Notes under the pieces: generated by a model
Told to the model about the DNA's origin: nothing
The model's database searches: none
Seen by the model: the letters and a program-made list of their open reading frames with translations, nothing else
Assembly (NCBI RefSeq): GCF_000774145.1
Contig: NZ_KN322987.1
Location: 560,756 to 624,755 of the forward strand
DNA length: 64,000 nt
Direction of reading: 5' to 3'
Origin: Pseudomonas mediterranea CFBP 5447
GTDB lineage: Bacteria; Pseudomonadota; Gammaproteobacteria; Pseudomonadales; Pseudomonadaceae
Part shown: positions 1 to 8,852 of the stretch, in pieces
Layout: each line of letters starts with the position of its first letter
Position numbering within the stretch: the first letter of the stretch is position 1
Program-made: the position numbers and the translations under genes

Positions 1-140
1 CCGGCGACCGGGTCAAGCTGCGCCTGGAAACCGACAACCTGCACCTGTTCGATGCCGATGGGGTGGCCTTGAAGCGCCACGCCTTTGAAACCCTGCCCGA
101 CGGCGTGCCACTGCGCCCGGCACCCGCAGGCGCCCTATGA
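1..140 (+). CDS. Sugar ABC transporter ATP-binding protein, C-terminal fragment
   Basis: Only the last 45 codons are in the window; the reading frame is open from the left edge and ends in TGA at 138-140. The tail contains NLHLFDADGVAL, which closely resembles the end of the MtlK protein encoded at 38634-39737 (CHLFDADGVAV). This points to the regulatory C-terminal domain of a MalK/UgpC-type ATPase energising sugar uptake. Its stop overlaps the start of the sucrose hydrolase gene (ATGA), so the two are probably translationally coupled and the missing transporter likely imports the hydrolase's substrate. Transport specificity is inferred from context only. Confidence 0.8.
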   Translation, partial: GDRVKLRLETDNLHLFDADGVALKRHAFETLPDGVPLRPAPAGAL

Positions 141-1660
141 CCTTGTCTTTGAATACCATGAACGCACCTATATCCCCAGCAACACTGTCCCCGGCCCTCG
201 AACATGCGCAGCAAGCGCTGAGCGACGGCCTGTCCCGCGTCATCCAGGATTATCGGCCGGCCTATCACCTTGCCCCTGTGGCGGGCTGGATGAATGACCC
301 TAACGGCGTGGTGTACTTCCGGGGCGAATACCATGTGTTCTATCAACACCACCCTTTCGAAGCAAAATGGGGCCCCATGTATTGGGGCCATGCCAAGAGC
401 GCTGACCTGGTCCATTGGCAGCACTTGCCCATTGCCCTGGCGCCAGGCGACGACTTCGACCGCGACGGGTGTTTTTCCGGCAGCGCGGTGGTGTGCGGGG
501 ATACCCTGGCGCTGATCTATACCGGGCATACCTGGCTGGGGGACGTGGGAGATGAACGCCTGATCCGGCAAGTGCAATGCCTGGCCACCAGCACCGACGG
601 CATCCACTTCGTCAAACATGGCGCGGTGATCGAACGCCCGCCCGAGGACCCGATCATGCACTTTCGTGATCCCAAGGTCTGGAAGCAGGATGATCATTGG
701 TACCTGATTGCCGGCGCCCGCCTGGGCGACAGGCCGCTGTTGCCGTTGTATCGCTCGGTTGATCTGCGCGCCTGGGAACTCCTCGATTATGTCGACCGGG
801 GCGAAGAAGGCGACGGCTATATGTGGGAGTGTCCGGATCTGTTTCGCCTGGACGGCCGCGATGTGCTGCTGTACTCGCCTCAGGGCATGCATCCCCGGGG
901 TTACGAACGGCTCAACAAGTACCAGACCGGTTACCGGGTAGGCCGGCTCGACAGCAAGTGGCACTTCAGCGGCGGGCCCTTCATCGAACTGGACAATGGC
1001 CATGATTTCTACGCTGCGCAAACACTGGAGGCCGCCGACGGTCGACGCCTGGTGTGGGCGTGGCTCGACATGTGGGAGAGCCCGATGCCGAGCCAGGCGC
1101 ATCACTGGTGCGGCATGCTCGGCCTGCCCCGCGAGCTTGAGTTGCATGGCGATCGCCTGCATGTGTTCCCGGCGCGGGAGCTGACTGCCTTGCGCCAGTT
1201 GCCGCTTCCAGGCACGCCACCGTGGGCCGGTTCGGGCATGCAAGGGGTGCCGCACATCAGCGGCGACCGGCTCGAACTCCAGGTGCATCTGGACCTGCTC
1301 GGCTGCACCGACGGGCACCTGGGCGTCGCCTTGCGCTGCAGCAGCGATGACGAGAACGCTGAACAGACCCTGCTCTACTACGATGGGGCATTGCAGCGCC
1401 TGGTGCTGGATCGCAGCCGCGCGGGGATGCCGGTCGACGGTCGGCGCAGCGTGCCGATAGACCTGGCGCTGGAGCAACTGCAATTGCGCGTGTTTCTCGA
1501 TCGTTCGTCCATTGAGGTGTTTGACCAGGACGGACGCTTCAGCCTCAGCAGCCGCCTCTATCCCCGCCCCGACAGCCTGGGGGTGAAGTTGCTGGCCAGC
1601 GGGTCCGGCGGGCGCGTCTCCATTTCCAGGGCATGGTCCCTGGGCTCGGGTTGGCTATGA
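137..1660 (+). CDS. GH32 sucrose hydrolase (invertase / sucrose-6-phosphate hydrolase family)
   Basis: 507 residues. The glycoside hydrolase family 32 signatures are all present: WMNDPNG at residues 51-57 with the nucleophile Asp54, FRDP at 176-179 (transition-state stabiliser), and ECPD at 231-234 with acid/base Glu231. The C-terminal third fits the GH32 beta-sandwich. There is no signal peptide, so it acts in the cytoplasm on imported sucrose or a similar fructoside. It follows an ABC transporter ATPase (ATGA overlap) and precedes a LacI regulator. Because uptake here is by ABC transport rather than PTS, free sucrose is a more likely substrate than sucrose-6-phosphate. The ATG at 137 is preferred for its AGG-type ribosome site; an in-frame ATG at 158 lacks one. 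Confidence 0.9.
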   Translation: MTLSLNTMNAPISPATLSPALEHAQQALSDGLSRVIQDYRPAYHLAPVAGWMNDPNGVVYFRGEYHVFYQHHPFEAKWGPMYWGHAKSADLVHWQHLPIALAPGDDFDRDGCFSGSAVVCGDTLALIYTGHTWLGDVGDERLIRQVQCLATSTDGIHFVKHGAVIERPPEDPIMHFRDPKVWKQDDHWYLIAGARLGDRPLLPLYRSVDLRAWELLDYVDRGEEGDGYMWECPDLFRLDGRDVLLYSPQGMHPRGYERLNKYQTGYRVGRLDSKWHFSGGPFIELDNGHDFYAAQTLEAADGRRLVWAWLDMWESPMPSQAHHWCGMLGLPRELELHGDRLHVFPARELTALRQLPLPGTPPWAGSGMQGVPHISGDRLELQVHLDLLGCTDGHLGVALRCSSDDENAEQTLLYYDGALQRLVLDRSRAGMPVDGRRSVPIDLALEQLQLRVFLDRSSIEVFDQDGRFSLSSRLYPRPDSLGVKLLASGSGGRVSISRAWSLGSGWL

Positions 1661-1735
1661 ACGCCATCGTCGAAGTCGCGGGAAGCCTGGACCCTGTGTC
1701 ATGATTGCCCGTCAACCTGACGGGCCCCACCTCGC

Positions 1736-2728
1736 ATGACTTCAGTGAAAGACGTTGCACAGCTGGCCGGCGTGTCCCTGATGACGGTTTCTAGAGCGCT
1801 CAACAATCCGGAAAAACTGAGCGCCGAAACCCTCCAGCGGGTGCGTCGCGCCATTGATGAGCTGCAATTCGTACCGAGCCTGTCGGCGCGCCGAATGCGC
1901 GGCGACAACCTCCAGGCACGGACCATCGGCGTGTTCGCCCTGGACACCGCGACCACACCGTTCGCGGTGGAGCTGTTGCTGTCCATCGAACAGACCGCAC
2001 AGCAAGCAGGCTGGAACGTCTTCATCCTCAACCTGTTGAACAATCCGCCCACCGACCAGGACATCGACCTGATGCTCTCGCACCGGCCCGACGGGTTGAT
2101 CTTCAGTGCCATGGGGTTGCGCCAGGTGAGCATTCCCGAGCGCCTGAAAAGCAAACCGCTGGTGCTCGCCAACTGCCTGGAGGATGACAATCGCCTGGTC
2201 AGTTATGTGCCGGATGACGAGAGCGGCCAGCACCGCGCCATGCATCATGCCTTGAGCCAGGGCTATCGACGCCCGCTGTGTATCAATCTGCCAAAGCGCA
2301 GCGTTGCCTGGGGCCTGCGACAGGCCGGCCTGCAGCGTGCCTGCCAGGCATTCGGGCTGCCTTCGGAAGCACTGTTGCAATATGACCTTTCCGATCACGA
2401 TGCCTATGGTGAAACGGCCGCGATCCTTGACCGGCACATCCTCGACGGTCGCCCCGAATTCGACATCCTGATCTGTGGCAACGACCGCATTGCCTTTTGT
2501 GCCTATCAGTTGCTGTTGGGCCGTGGCCTGAAGATTCCCGACGATGTGGCCGTGCTCGGCTATGACAACATGATCGGTATCGCCGAGCTGTTCATCCCAC
2601 CCCTGACCACGGTGCAACTGCCGTACTACGAGATTGGTCGCCAGGCCGCCCGGCACCTGATCGAAACGCTGGAGGTCACGGGCACCCAGCCAGTGGATTG
2701 CCCCCTGGTGATCAGGGCGTCGATATAG
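1736..2728 (+). CDS. LacI-family transcriptional regulator (probable sucrose-locus regulator)
   Basis: 330 residues. The N-terminus is a typical LacI helix-turn-helix (VKDVAQLAGVSLMTVSRALN, residues 4-23) followed by the hinge helix LSARRMRG, then a periplasmic-binding-like effector domain containing GYDNMIGIAELFIPPLTTV, usual near the C-terminus of this family. It lies 75 bases downstream of the GH32 gene in the same direction, so it probably controls the sucrose uptake and hydrolysis operon in response to the sugar. No operator could be assigned because the operon's promoter lies outside the window. Confidence 0.88.
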   Translation: MTSVKDVAQLAGVSLMTVSRALNNPEKLSAETLQRVRRAIDELQFVPSLSARRMRGDNLQARTIGVFALDTATTPFAVELLLSIEQTAQQAGWNVFILNLLNNPPTDQDIDLMLSHRPDGLIFSAMGLRQVSIPERLKSKPLVLANCLEDDNRLVSYVPDDESGQHRAMHHALSQGYRRPLCINLPKRSVAWGLRQAGLQRACQAFGLPSEALLQYDLSDHDAYGETAAILDRHILDGRPEFDILICGNDRIAFCAYQLLLGRGLKIPDDVAVLGYDNMIGIAELFIPPLTTVQLPYYEIGRQAARHLIETLEVTGTQPVDCPLVIRASI

Positions 2729-2750
2729 CTCGACACCCCGTTCGCCCGCC

Positions 2751-3158
2751 CTACTTCGTACCTTCGCAGTTGACCATCCAGGCAATCCCGAAACGGTCTT
2801 CGAACATGGCGAAGCGTTCCGCCCAGAAGGTCTTCGCCAATGGCATGTGCACGCTGCCACCGGCGCTCAAGCCCTTGAACAGTCGCTCGGCCTCGGCCAC
2901 GCTGTCGACATTGAGGGACACCGACACGCCCTGCGGCTTGCGGTATGGCTGGCCCGGCGGGCAATCGGAAGCCATCAGGCTGAAATCGCCTACGGTCAGG
3001 CAGGTATGCAGGATCAGGTTGTTGTCCTTGGGCATGCCCGTTTCTTCAGGCGCTTCGGCAAAGGTCATGGAAAACTGCTCGCCGCCCAGCACGTCCTTGT
3101 ACAGCGCGAAGGCTTCCTTGCAGTTACCGTTGAAGGTCAGGTAGGGAATGATTCTCAT
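2751..3158 (-). CDS. VOC-fold protein of the PhnB / glyoxalase-like family
   Basis: 135 residues, beginning MRIIPYLTFNGNCKEAFALY, with the later segment FGIAWMVNC. These are typical of small PhnB-like (3-demethylubiquinone-9 methyltransferase-like) VOC proteins. Metal ligands cannot be assigned with certainty, and the biochemical role of most members is unknown. It lies 24 bases after the YciI-like gene on the same strand, so the two are probably co-transcribed. In many proteobacteria these two small families sit together. Confidence 0.8.
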   Translation of the reverse strand: MRIIPYLTFNGNCKEAFALYKDVLGGEQFSMTFAEAPEETGMPKDNNLILHTCLTVGDFSLMASDCPPGQPYRKPQGVSVSLNVDSVAEAERLFKGLSAGGSVHMPLAKTFWAERFAMFEDRFGIAWMVNCEGTK

Positions 3159-3182
3159 GGTCGGATCTCCTGTTGTCAGGCT

Positions 3183-3608
3183 TTACGATTGATTGGGCAT
3201 TTGCGCCCGGATACGGTCTTCCTGCTCGCGTAGATCGGAGGTAAAGGTTTCGCCGAAATCCTCCATTTCGAAGATCTGGCGGATTTCGATCTCGCTGTCG
3301 CTGATCATCGGGTTCGGACAACGCTTGACCCAGTCGATGGCCTCTTGCAGCGACTGGACCTGGAAGATCCAGAAGCCGGCGATCAACTCCTTGGTTTCAG
3401 CGAAGGGGCCGTCGACGACGGTGCGGTTCTTGCCGGAAAACTGTACGCGCACGCCCCTGGAACTGGGGTGCAGGCCTTCAGCCGCGAGCATTACCCCGGC
3501 CTTGGCCAATTCTTCATTGTAGGCGCCCATGGCGGTCAGCAACGCTTCACTGGGCATTTCCCCGGCTTCGGATTCCGGGCTGGCTTTGACGATCACCATA
3601 AATCGCAT
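3183..3608 (-). CDS. YciI / DGPF-domain protein
   Basis: 141 residues. The segment VDGPFAETKELIAGFWI carries the DGPF motif that names this family; MRFMVIVKASPESEAG at the start is also typical. It has a ferredoxin-like fold without an assigned reaction; some family members occur beside ECF sigma factors or VOC proteins. An AGGAG ribosome site precedes the ATG. It is the first gene of a two-gene unit with the downstream VOC protein. No ECF sigma gene is adjacent here. Confidence 0.82.
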   Translation of the reverse strand: MRFMVIVKASPESEAGEMPSEALLTAMGAYNEELAKAGVMLAAEGLHPSSRGVRVQFSGKNRTVVDGPFAETKELIAGFWIFQVQSLQEAIDWVKRCPNPMISDSEIEIRQIFEMEDFGETFTSDLREQEDRIRAQMPNQS

Positions 3609-3708
3609 GGTCTTATCTCCTGGGGAATGGGATAAGCCGTTCTAGTAGCGGCTCGAGGGTTAGTCGAACGGTATAGAACGAAATCGACAGGCTGGCTGAA
3701 TTATTTTT

Positions 3709-3799
3709 GTGGCGAGGGGGAGCCTGCTCCCGCTGGGCTGCGTCACGGCCCTTTTTGTGGGCGCTTCGCACCCAAGCGGGAGCAAGCTCCCTCGCCACA
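3709..3799. repeat. REP-like imperfect palindrome
   Basis: The outer arms GTGGCGAGGGGGAGC and GCTCCCTCGCCAC are inverted repeats, with inner arms GGGTGCGAAGCGCCC-like around a short T run. It lies between the convergent end of the RTX protease gene and the start of the YciI-like gene, where it could also block read-through from the protease gene. It differs in sequence from the GTGGGAGCGAGCC copies elsewhere in the window. Confidence 0.7.
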
Positions 3800-3830
3800 C
3801 CGGTGCTCTCAGAGGTACCTGAGTGGCCGG

Positions 3831-6800
3831 TCAGGCAACCAGGTCGTTGGCGCTGAAGGTGTTGACACCCACCAGTTGGATCTCGAAATCCGCCCCCAGA
3901 TTGCCGTCGATGTTGCCGGAAAGCACATGATCGACGAAGCGCAATTGCCCTGCACCGCTGAAGTCGGCCGAATCGATGAAGCTGAATTTGTTGATCCCAG
4001 TGGCCAGGATGTTGGCATCCAGCTTCGACAGGTCAAGCTTATCGCCTTGGAGCCTGCTGAAATCCAGGATGACATCGCGAGCGTCGCCGATGCCCAGCTC
4101 GTTCAGTGCGCTGAACACAAATCGGTCGCCTCCGGCACCACCGGTCAGGGTGTCGGTGCCAATGCCGCCGATCAGCAGGTCATTGCCCGCGCCGCCGTCA
4201 AGTTGATCGTTGCCTGCGCCGCCGATCAGCGTGTTGCTGGCGGCGTTGCCGATCAGCACATTGTCCAGGGCGTTGCCGGTAGCGTTGATCGCGGCAACAC
4301 CCGTCAACGTGAGGTTTTCCAGGTTAGCGCCCAAGGTCCAGCTCACCGAGGAACGCACGGTGTCGATTTCGCTGTCCAGGGTACTGGTTTCGCTGATGAC
4401 ATCCTTGAGGTTATCGACGATATACGTGTCGTTGCCGGTACCGCCAATGAGAGTGTCGATGCCCGCGCCGCCGTCCAGGATGTCCGCACCGTCCAGGCCA
4501 CTCAGCACGTTGGCAGCGCTGTTGCCGAGCAGCGTGTTGTTCGAGGCGTTACCGACAAGGTTAATGGCGGCAATGCCGAGCAACTGACCATCCTCGACGT
4601 TGGTCGACAAAGTATGGCTGACCGACGTGCGCACCAGATCGCGACCTTCGTCGGCGAGTTCGGTGACCGTGTCGCCGAGGTTGTCGATAAGGTAAGTGTC
4701 ATTCCCCGCACCGCCGATCAACGTATCCCGCCCGGCTCCGCCATCCAGGACGTTGTTGCCGGCGTTACCGGTCAGCACGTTAGCGAGGGCGTTGCCGGTG
4801 CCGTTGATAGCGGCGGTGCCGGTCAGCGTAAGGTTTTCCAGGTTGGCGCCCAGGGCCCAACTGACCGAAGAGCGTACGGTATCGATTTCGCTCGCCAGGG
4901 TACTGGTTTCGCTGACGACATCCTTGAGGTTGTCGACCACGTAGGTGTCGTTGCCGGTCCCGCCGACCAGGGTGTCGATGCCGACGCCGCCGTCCAGGAC
5001 GTTGGCGCCCGCGTTGCCGGTAATGCGGTTGTTCAGGGCATTGCCGGTACCGTCGATACTGCCTGTGCCGGTCAATGTCAGAATTTCGAGATTGGTGCCA
5101 AGGGTGTAGCTGATGGAAGACAGGACGCTGTCGATTTCGGTGAGCGATGTACCGGCCTCGGTGACCGTGTCGCCGATATTGTCGACCACATAGGTATCGT
5201 TGCCTGCTCCGCCGATCATGGTATCCGCACCGCCCAGGCCATTGAGCACGTTGGCGGCGGCATTGCCGACCAAGCTGTTGTCCAGCGCGTTACCGCTGAG
5301 ATTGATGGCAGACAAGCCGAGCAGTTGACCATCCTCGACGTTGGTCGACAAGGTATAGCTGACCGCCGTGCGTATCAGGTCATGACCTTCATCGGTCAGC
5401 TCAGTGGCTTTGTCGCCAAGGTTGTCGATGACATAGATATCGTCACCGGCTCCGCCAATCAGGATGTCCGCCCCGGCTCGACCATCGAGGGTATCGTCGC
5501 CAGCCCCACCCTGGAGGGTGTTCACGAAAGCATTGCCCACCAGGCTATTGTCCTGGCTGTTACCAATCACCGTGAACACCCCGGCACCGTTCAGGATGAC
5601 ATTTTCGACGTCGACCAGGTTGCTGAGATTCAGGTCAACGACGCTGCTCAACGAGCTCGAAGCGTAAGTGAGGGACAGGCTGTCAATACCTTGATCGGCC
5701 TGCTCCTGCAGAAGCGCCAGTTCACCCGCCTGATCGAGCACGTAGGTGTCATTCCCCGCACCGCCGATCAACGTATCCCGCCCGGCTCCGCCATTCAACA
5801 CATTGTTGCCGGCGTTGCCGGTCAGCACGTTGCCCAAGGCGTTGCCGGTGCCGTTGATAGCGGCGGTGCCGGTCAGCGTAAGGTTTTCCAGGTTGGCGCC
5901 CAGGGCCCAACTGACCGAAGAGCGTACGGTATCGATTTCGCTCGCCAGGGTACTGGTTTCGCTGATGATGTCCTTGAGGTTATCGACCACGTAGGTGTCG
6001 TTGCCAGTTCCGCCGATGAGGGTGTCGATGCCGAGGCCACCGTCCAGGACGTTGGCGCCCGCGTTGCCGGTAATGCGATTGTTCAGGGCATTGCCGGTAC
6101 CGTCGATACCGCCTGTGCCGGTCAATGTCAGGATTTCGAGATTGGTGCCGAGGGTGTAGCTGATGGAAGACAGGACGCTGTCGACTTCGGTGAGCGATGT
6201 ACCGGCCTCGGTGATCGTATCCCCAACGTTGTCGACCACATAAGTATCGTTGCCTGCCCCGCCGATCATGGTATCCGCACCGCCCAGGCCGTTGAGCACG
6301 TTGGCGGCGGCGTTGCCGGTCAGCACGTTGTCCAGGGCGTTGCCGGTAGCGTTGATCGCGGCAACCCCCGTCAACGTGAGGTTTTCCAGGTTAGCGCCCA
6401 AGGTCCAGCTCACCGAGGAACGCACGGTGTCGATTTCGCTGTCCAGGGTACTGGTTTCGCTGATGACATCCTTGAGGTTATCGACGATATACGTGTCGTT
6501 GCCGGTACCGCCAATGAGAGTGTCGATGCCCGCGCCGCCGTCCAGGATGTCCGCACCGTCCAGGCCACTCAGCACGTTGGCAGCGCTGTTGCCGAGCAGC
6601 GTGTTGTTCGAGGCGTTACCGACAAGGTTGATGGCGGCAATGCCGAGCAACTGACCATCCTCGACGTTGGCCGACAAGGTGTGGCTGACCGACGTGCGCA
6701 CCAGATCGCGGCCTTCGCCATCGAGTTCAGTGACCGTGTCACCCAGGTTGTCGATCAGGTAGGTGTCATTCCCCGCACCGCCGATCAGCGAGTCCCGTCC

Positions 6801-8735
6801 GGCGCCGCCATCCAGCACGTTATTGCCGGCGTTACCGGTCAGCACGTTGTCCAGGGCGTTGCCGGTAGCGTTGATCGCGACACCCGTCAACGCGAGGTTT
6901 TCCAGGTTCGCGCCCAGGGCCCAATTGACCGAAGAGCGTACGGTATCGATTTCGCTCGCCAGGGTGCTGGTTTCGCTGATGACATCCTTGAGGTTGTCGA
7001 CCACGTAGGTGTCGTTGCCGGTTCCGCCGATGAGGGTGTCGATGCCGAGGCCACCGTCCAGGACGTTGGCGCCCGCGTTGCCGGTAATGCGGTTGTTCAG
7101 GGCATTGCCGGTACCGTCGATACTGCCTGTGCCGGTCAATGTCAGGATTTCGAGATTGGTGCCGAGGGTGTAGGTGATGGAAGACAGGACGCTGTCGATT
7201 TCGGTGAGCGATGTACCGACCTCGGTGACCGTGTCGCCGATATTGTCGACCACATAGGTATCGTTGCCTGCTCCGCCGATCATGATATCCGCACCGCCCA
7301 GGCCGTTGAGCACGTTGGCGGCGGCGTTGCCGGTCAGCACGTTGTCCAGGGCATTACCGACAAGGCTGAGCGCAGCAGCGCCAAGCAACTGGCCGTCTTC
7401 GACATTGGCCGACAAGGTATAGCTTACCGAGGTGCGAATCAGGTCTTGACCTGCATCAGCGAGCTCGGTGACTTTGTCGCCAAGGTTGTCGATGACATAG
7501 ATATCGTTACCCTCACCACCGACCAGCGTATCCAGCCCGACTCCGCCGTTCAGAACGTTGTTGCCTTCATTGCCGGTCAACACATTGTTCAGGGCGTTGC
7601 CAGTGCCATTGAGGTGGTCAGTTCCGGTCAGGACAAGATTTTCCAGATTGGCGCCCAAGGTCCAGCTCACCGAAGAACGCACGGTGTCGATTTCGCTGGC
7701 CAGGGTACTGGTTTCGCTGACTACGTCCCCGAGGTTATCGACCACGTAGATGTCGTTACCTGCCCCGCCAACCATGGTGTCCTTGCCGGTAAGTCCGCTC
7801 AGGACATTGCCCAGTGAATTACCGATTAACGTATCGTCGAAGGCTGAACCGACCGCGTTTTCGATTTTTGCTCCATAGGCGATTGCCAATCCTTCGTTGA
7901 AGGCGCGGCCATTGGCGTCGAGGAACGTCTTGCCGATCTTGCTGAACTGCCCCTCGTTCAGGTTGATGCGCACCGCTGCCGCCTGATTGCTGGCATCGAT
8001 TGTGTCAGTGCCACCTGCGTCCCAGATAGTTTCAAAAACCTTTTGATCAGTCGCCCAACTATAGGTGTTGTTACCGGTCTGCCACTGGGTATTTGCACCA
8101 TAGAGTCGCTGGATGGCTGCAATGTCCAGCAGCATGGGCGTGGTCGGTTCATAGGAGTACGCGTTGTCGTAACTCATGATCGTATAGCGAACATCATCGT
8201 ACTGCGCAGCAAGCACCGTCTTGTTTGTCAGCCCCTGGGAAAACGGATGCTTCAAACCCAATGCATGACCGATCTCATGCATGAAAGTCAGGTAATCGTA
8301 GCTGCCTTGATCGGGAGTAGGATCGTTGGTCGCCAGACCGATCCAGACATCGCCGGCGACGGGGCTTCGCCCAGGGAAATATCCCCAGGCAGCGGTATCA
8401 GAATCCATCCAGGAATAGCCGCCAAATCGCAAATCACCGACATTCGTGGAGGTTTCGCTGACCTCCGTAAACTTGATGTTGGCGACTGAACTCCATTGAT
8501 CGAGCGCACTGGCGATGGCTGTTTTCTGCGCCGGGTCCAGGACATATTTGCCGATGTATTCACTTTCATAGCTATAGGACCGCGCGAACACAGAGTCCTT
8601 GGTTATGAAACTGTATGTCAAGGCCGTACCATTACTTGTGCCTGTCCAGTAAGTGCCATAGATCAAACTGTCGACTTGCGCATTGCCCGTCAGACTTGCC
8701 GATGAAACAGATGAATAACCAAGTGGACTAGGCAT
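3831..8735 (-). CDS. Giant RTX metzincin protease (serralysin-like, M10 family), type I secretion substrate
   Basis: 1634 residues. The catalytic domain is N-terminal: the zinc site HEIGHALGLKH spans residues 153-163 (bases 8247-8279) and the Met-turn TIMSYD spans 185-190, the defining pair of metzincins. From about residue 290 to 1500 come some 14 modules of roughly 90 residues, each holding glycine-rich RTX calcium-binding nonapeptides (GGxGNDxY type) followed by a beta-rich linker. The C-terminus (NTFSANDLVA) ends in an acidic/hydrophobic tail like a type I export signal, and there is no Sec signal peptide. Classical serralysins are about 480 residues, so this one is unusually long. The start has a good AGGA ribosome site. 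It follows the three type I secretion genes on the same strand, which probably export it. No AprI-like inhibitor gene is adjacent. Substrate unknown; surface adhesion in addition to proteolysis is possible. Confidence 0.9.
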   Translation of the reverse strand: MPSPLGYSSVSSASLTGNAQVDSLIYGTYWTGTSNGTALTYSFITKDSVFARSYSYESEYIGKYVLDPAQKTAIASALDQWSSVANIKFTEVSETSTNVGDLRFGGYSWMDSDTAAWGYFPGRSPVAGDVWIGLATNDPTPDQGSYDYLTFMHEIGHALGLKHPFSQGLTNKTVLAAQYDDVRYTIMSYDNAYSYEPTTPMLLDIAAIQRLYGANTQWQTGNNTYSWATDQKVFETIWDAGGTDTIDASNQAAAVRINLNEGQFSKIGKTFLDANGRAFNEGLAIAYGAKIENAVGSAFDDTLIGNSLGNVLSGLTGKDTMVGGAGNDIYVVDNLGDVVSETSTLASEIDTVRSSVSWTLGANLENLVLTGTDHLNGTGNALNNVLTGNEGNNVLNGGVGLDTLVGGEGNDIYVIDNLGDKVTELADAGQDLIRTSVSYTLSANVEDGQLLGAAALSLVGNALDNVLTGNAAANVLNGLGGADIMIGGAGNDTYVVDNIGDTVTEVGTSLTEIDSVLSSITYTLGTNLEILTLTGTGSIDGTGNALNNRITGNAGANVLDGGLGIDTLIGGTGNDTYVVDNLKDVISETSTLASEIDTVRSSVNWALGANLENLALTGVAINATGNALDNVLTGNAGNNVLDGGAGRDSLIGGAGNDTYLIDNLGDTVTELDGEGRDLVRTSVSHTLSANVEDGQLLGIAAINLVGNASNNTLLGNSAANVLSGLDGADILDGGAGIDTLIGGTGNDTYIVDNLKDVISETSTLDSEIDTVRSSVSWTLGANLENLTLTGVAAINATGNALDNVLTGNAAANVLNGLGGADTMIGGAGNDTYVVDNVGDTITEAGTSLTEVDSVLSSISYTLGTNLEILTLTGTGGIDGTGNALNNRITGNAGANVLDGGLGIDTLIGGTGNDTYVVDNLKDIISETSTLASEIDTVRSSVSWALGANLENLTLTGTAAINGTGNALGNVLTGNAGNNVLNGGAGRDTLIGGAGNDTYVLDQAGELALLQEQADQGIDSLSLTYASSSLSSVVDLNLSNLVDVENVILNGAGVFTVIGNSQDNSLVGNAFVNTLQGGAGDDTLDGRAGADILIGGAGDDIYVIDNLGDKATELTDEGHDLIRTAVSYTLSTNVEDGQLLGLSAINLSGNALDNSLVGNAAANVLNGLGGADTMIGGAGNDTYVVDNIGDTVTEAGTSLTEIDSVLSSISYTLGTNLEILTLTGTGSIDGTGNALNNRITGNAGANVLDGGVGIDTLVGGTGNDTYVVDNLKDVVSETSTLASEIDTVRSSVSWALGANLENLTLTGTAAINGTGNALANVLTGNAGNNVLDGGAGRDTLIGGAGNDTYLIDNLGDTVTELADEGRDLVRTSVSHTLSTNVEDGQLLGIAAINLVGNASNNTLLGNSAANVLSGLDGADILDGGAGIDTLIGGTGNDTYIVDNLKDVISETSTLDSEIDTVRSSVSWTLGANLENLTLTGVAAINATGNALDNVLIGNAASNTLIGGAGNDQLDGGAGNDLLIGGIGTDTLTGGAGGDRFVFSALNELGIGDARDVILDFSRLQGDKLDLSKLDANILATGINKFSFIDSADFSGAGQLRFVDHVLSGNIDGNLGADFEIQLVGVNTFSANDLVA
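4261..4612. repeat. Long near-identical intragenic repeat in the RTX region (partner copy 6328-6679)
   Basis: About 350 bases here match 6328-6679 with only a couple of mismatches by eye, at an offset of exactly 2067 bases (689 codons), so both copies are in frame. Related shorter matches link 4696-4944, 5746-5994 and 6763-7008. The identity at DNA level shows recent duplication or gene conversion within the repeat tail. Confidence 0.85.
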
Positions 8736-8815
8736 GCAAAGCTTCCTGTATGCAAATCTGCGGCCCTTCCCGCGATGCGGCCGCTGCAGAAATCATGGGT
8801 ATGAAAATGGCGCCA

Positions 8816-8844
8816 TTGATATCACCCTGACATCAATTTTGCAA
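8816..8844 (-). promoter_or_regulatory. Candidate promoter for the RTX protease gene
   Basis: Reading the minus strand, TTGCAA (8839-8844) is followed after 17 bases by TATCAA (8816-8821). This would start transcription about 70 bases upstream of the protease ATG, giving the protease a promoter separate from that of the secretion operon. It is based on sigma-70 spacing only. Confidence 0.35.
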
Positions 8845-8852
8845 TTCTGACG

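Noticed and set aside
3831..7800. CRISPR-like regular repeats
   Set aside because: The repeat period is about 270-290 bases, in frame, and encodes RTX modules; there are no short repeats with unique spacers.
3876..7817. 1313-codon open frame on the plus strand opposite the RTX protease gene
   Set aside because: It is antisense to a clearly coding repetitive gene; the repeats keep the complementary frame open. Its translation has no known domain and no ribosome site.
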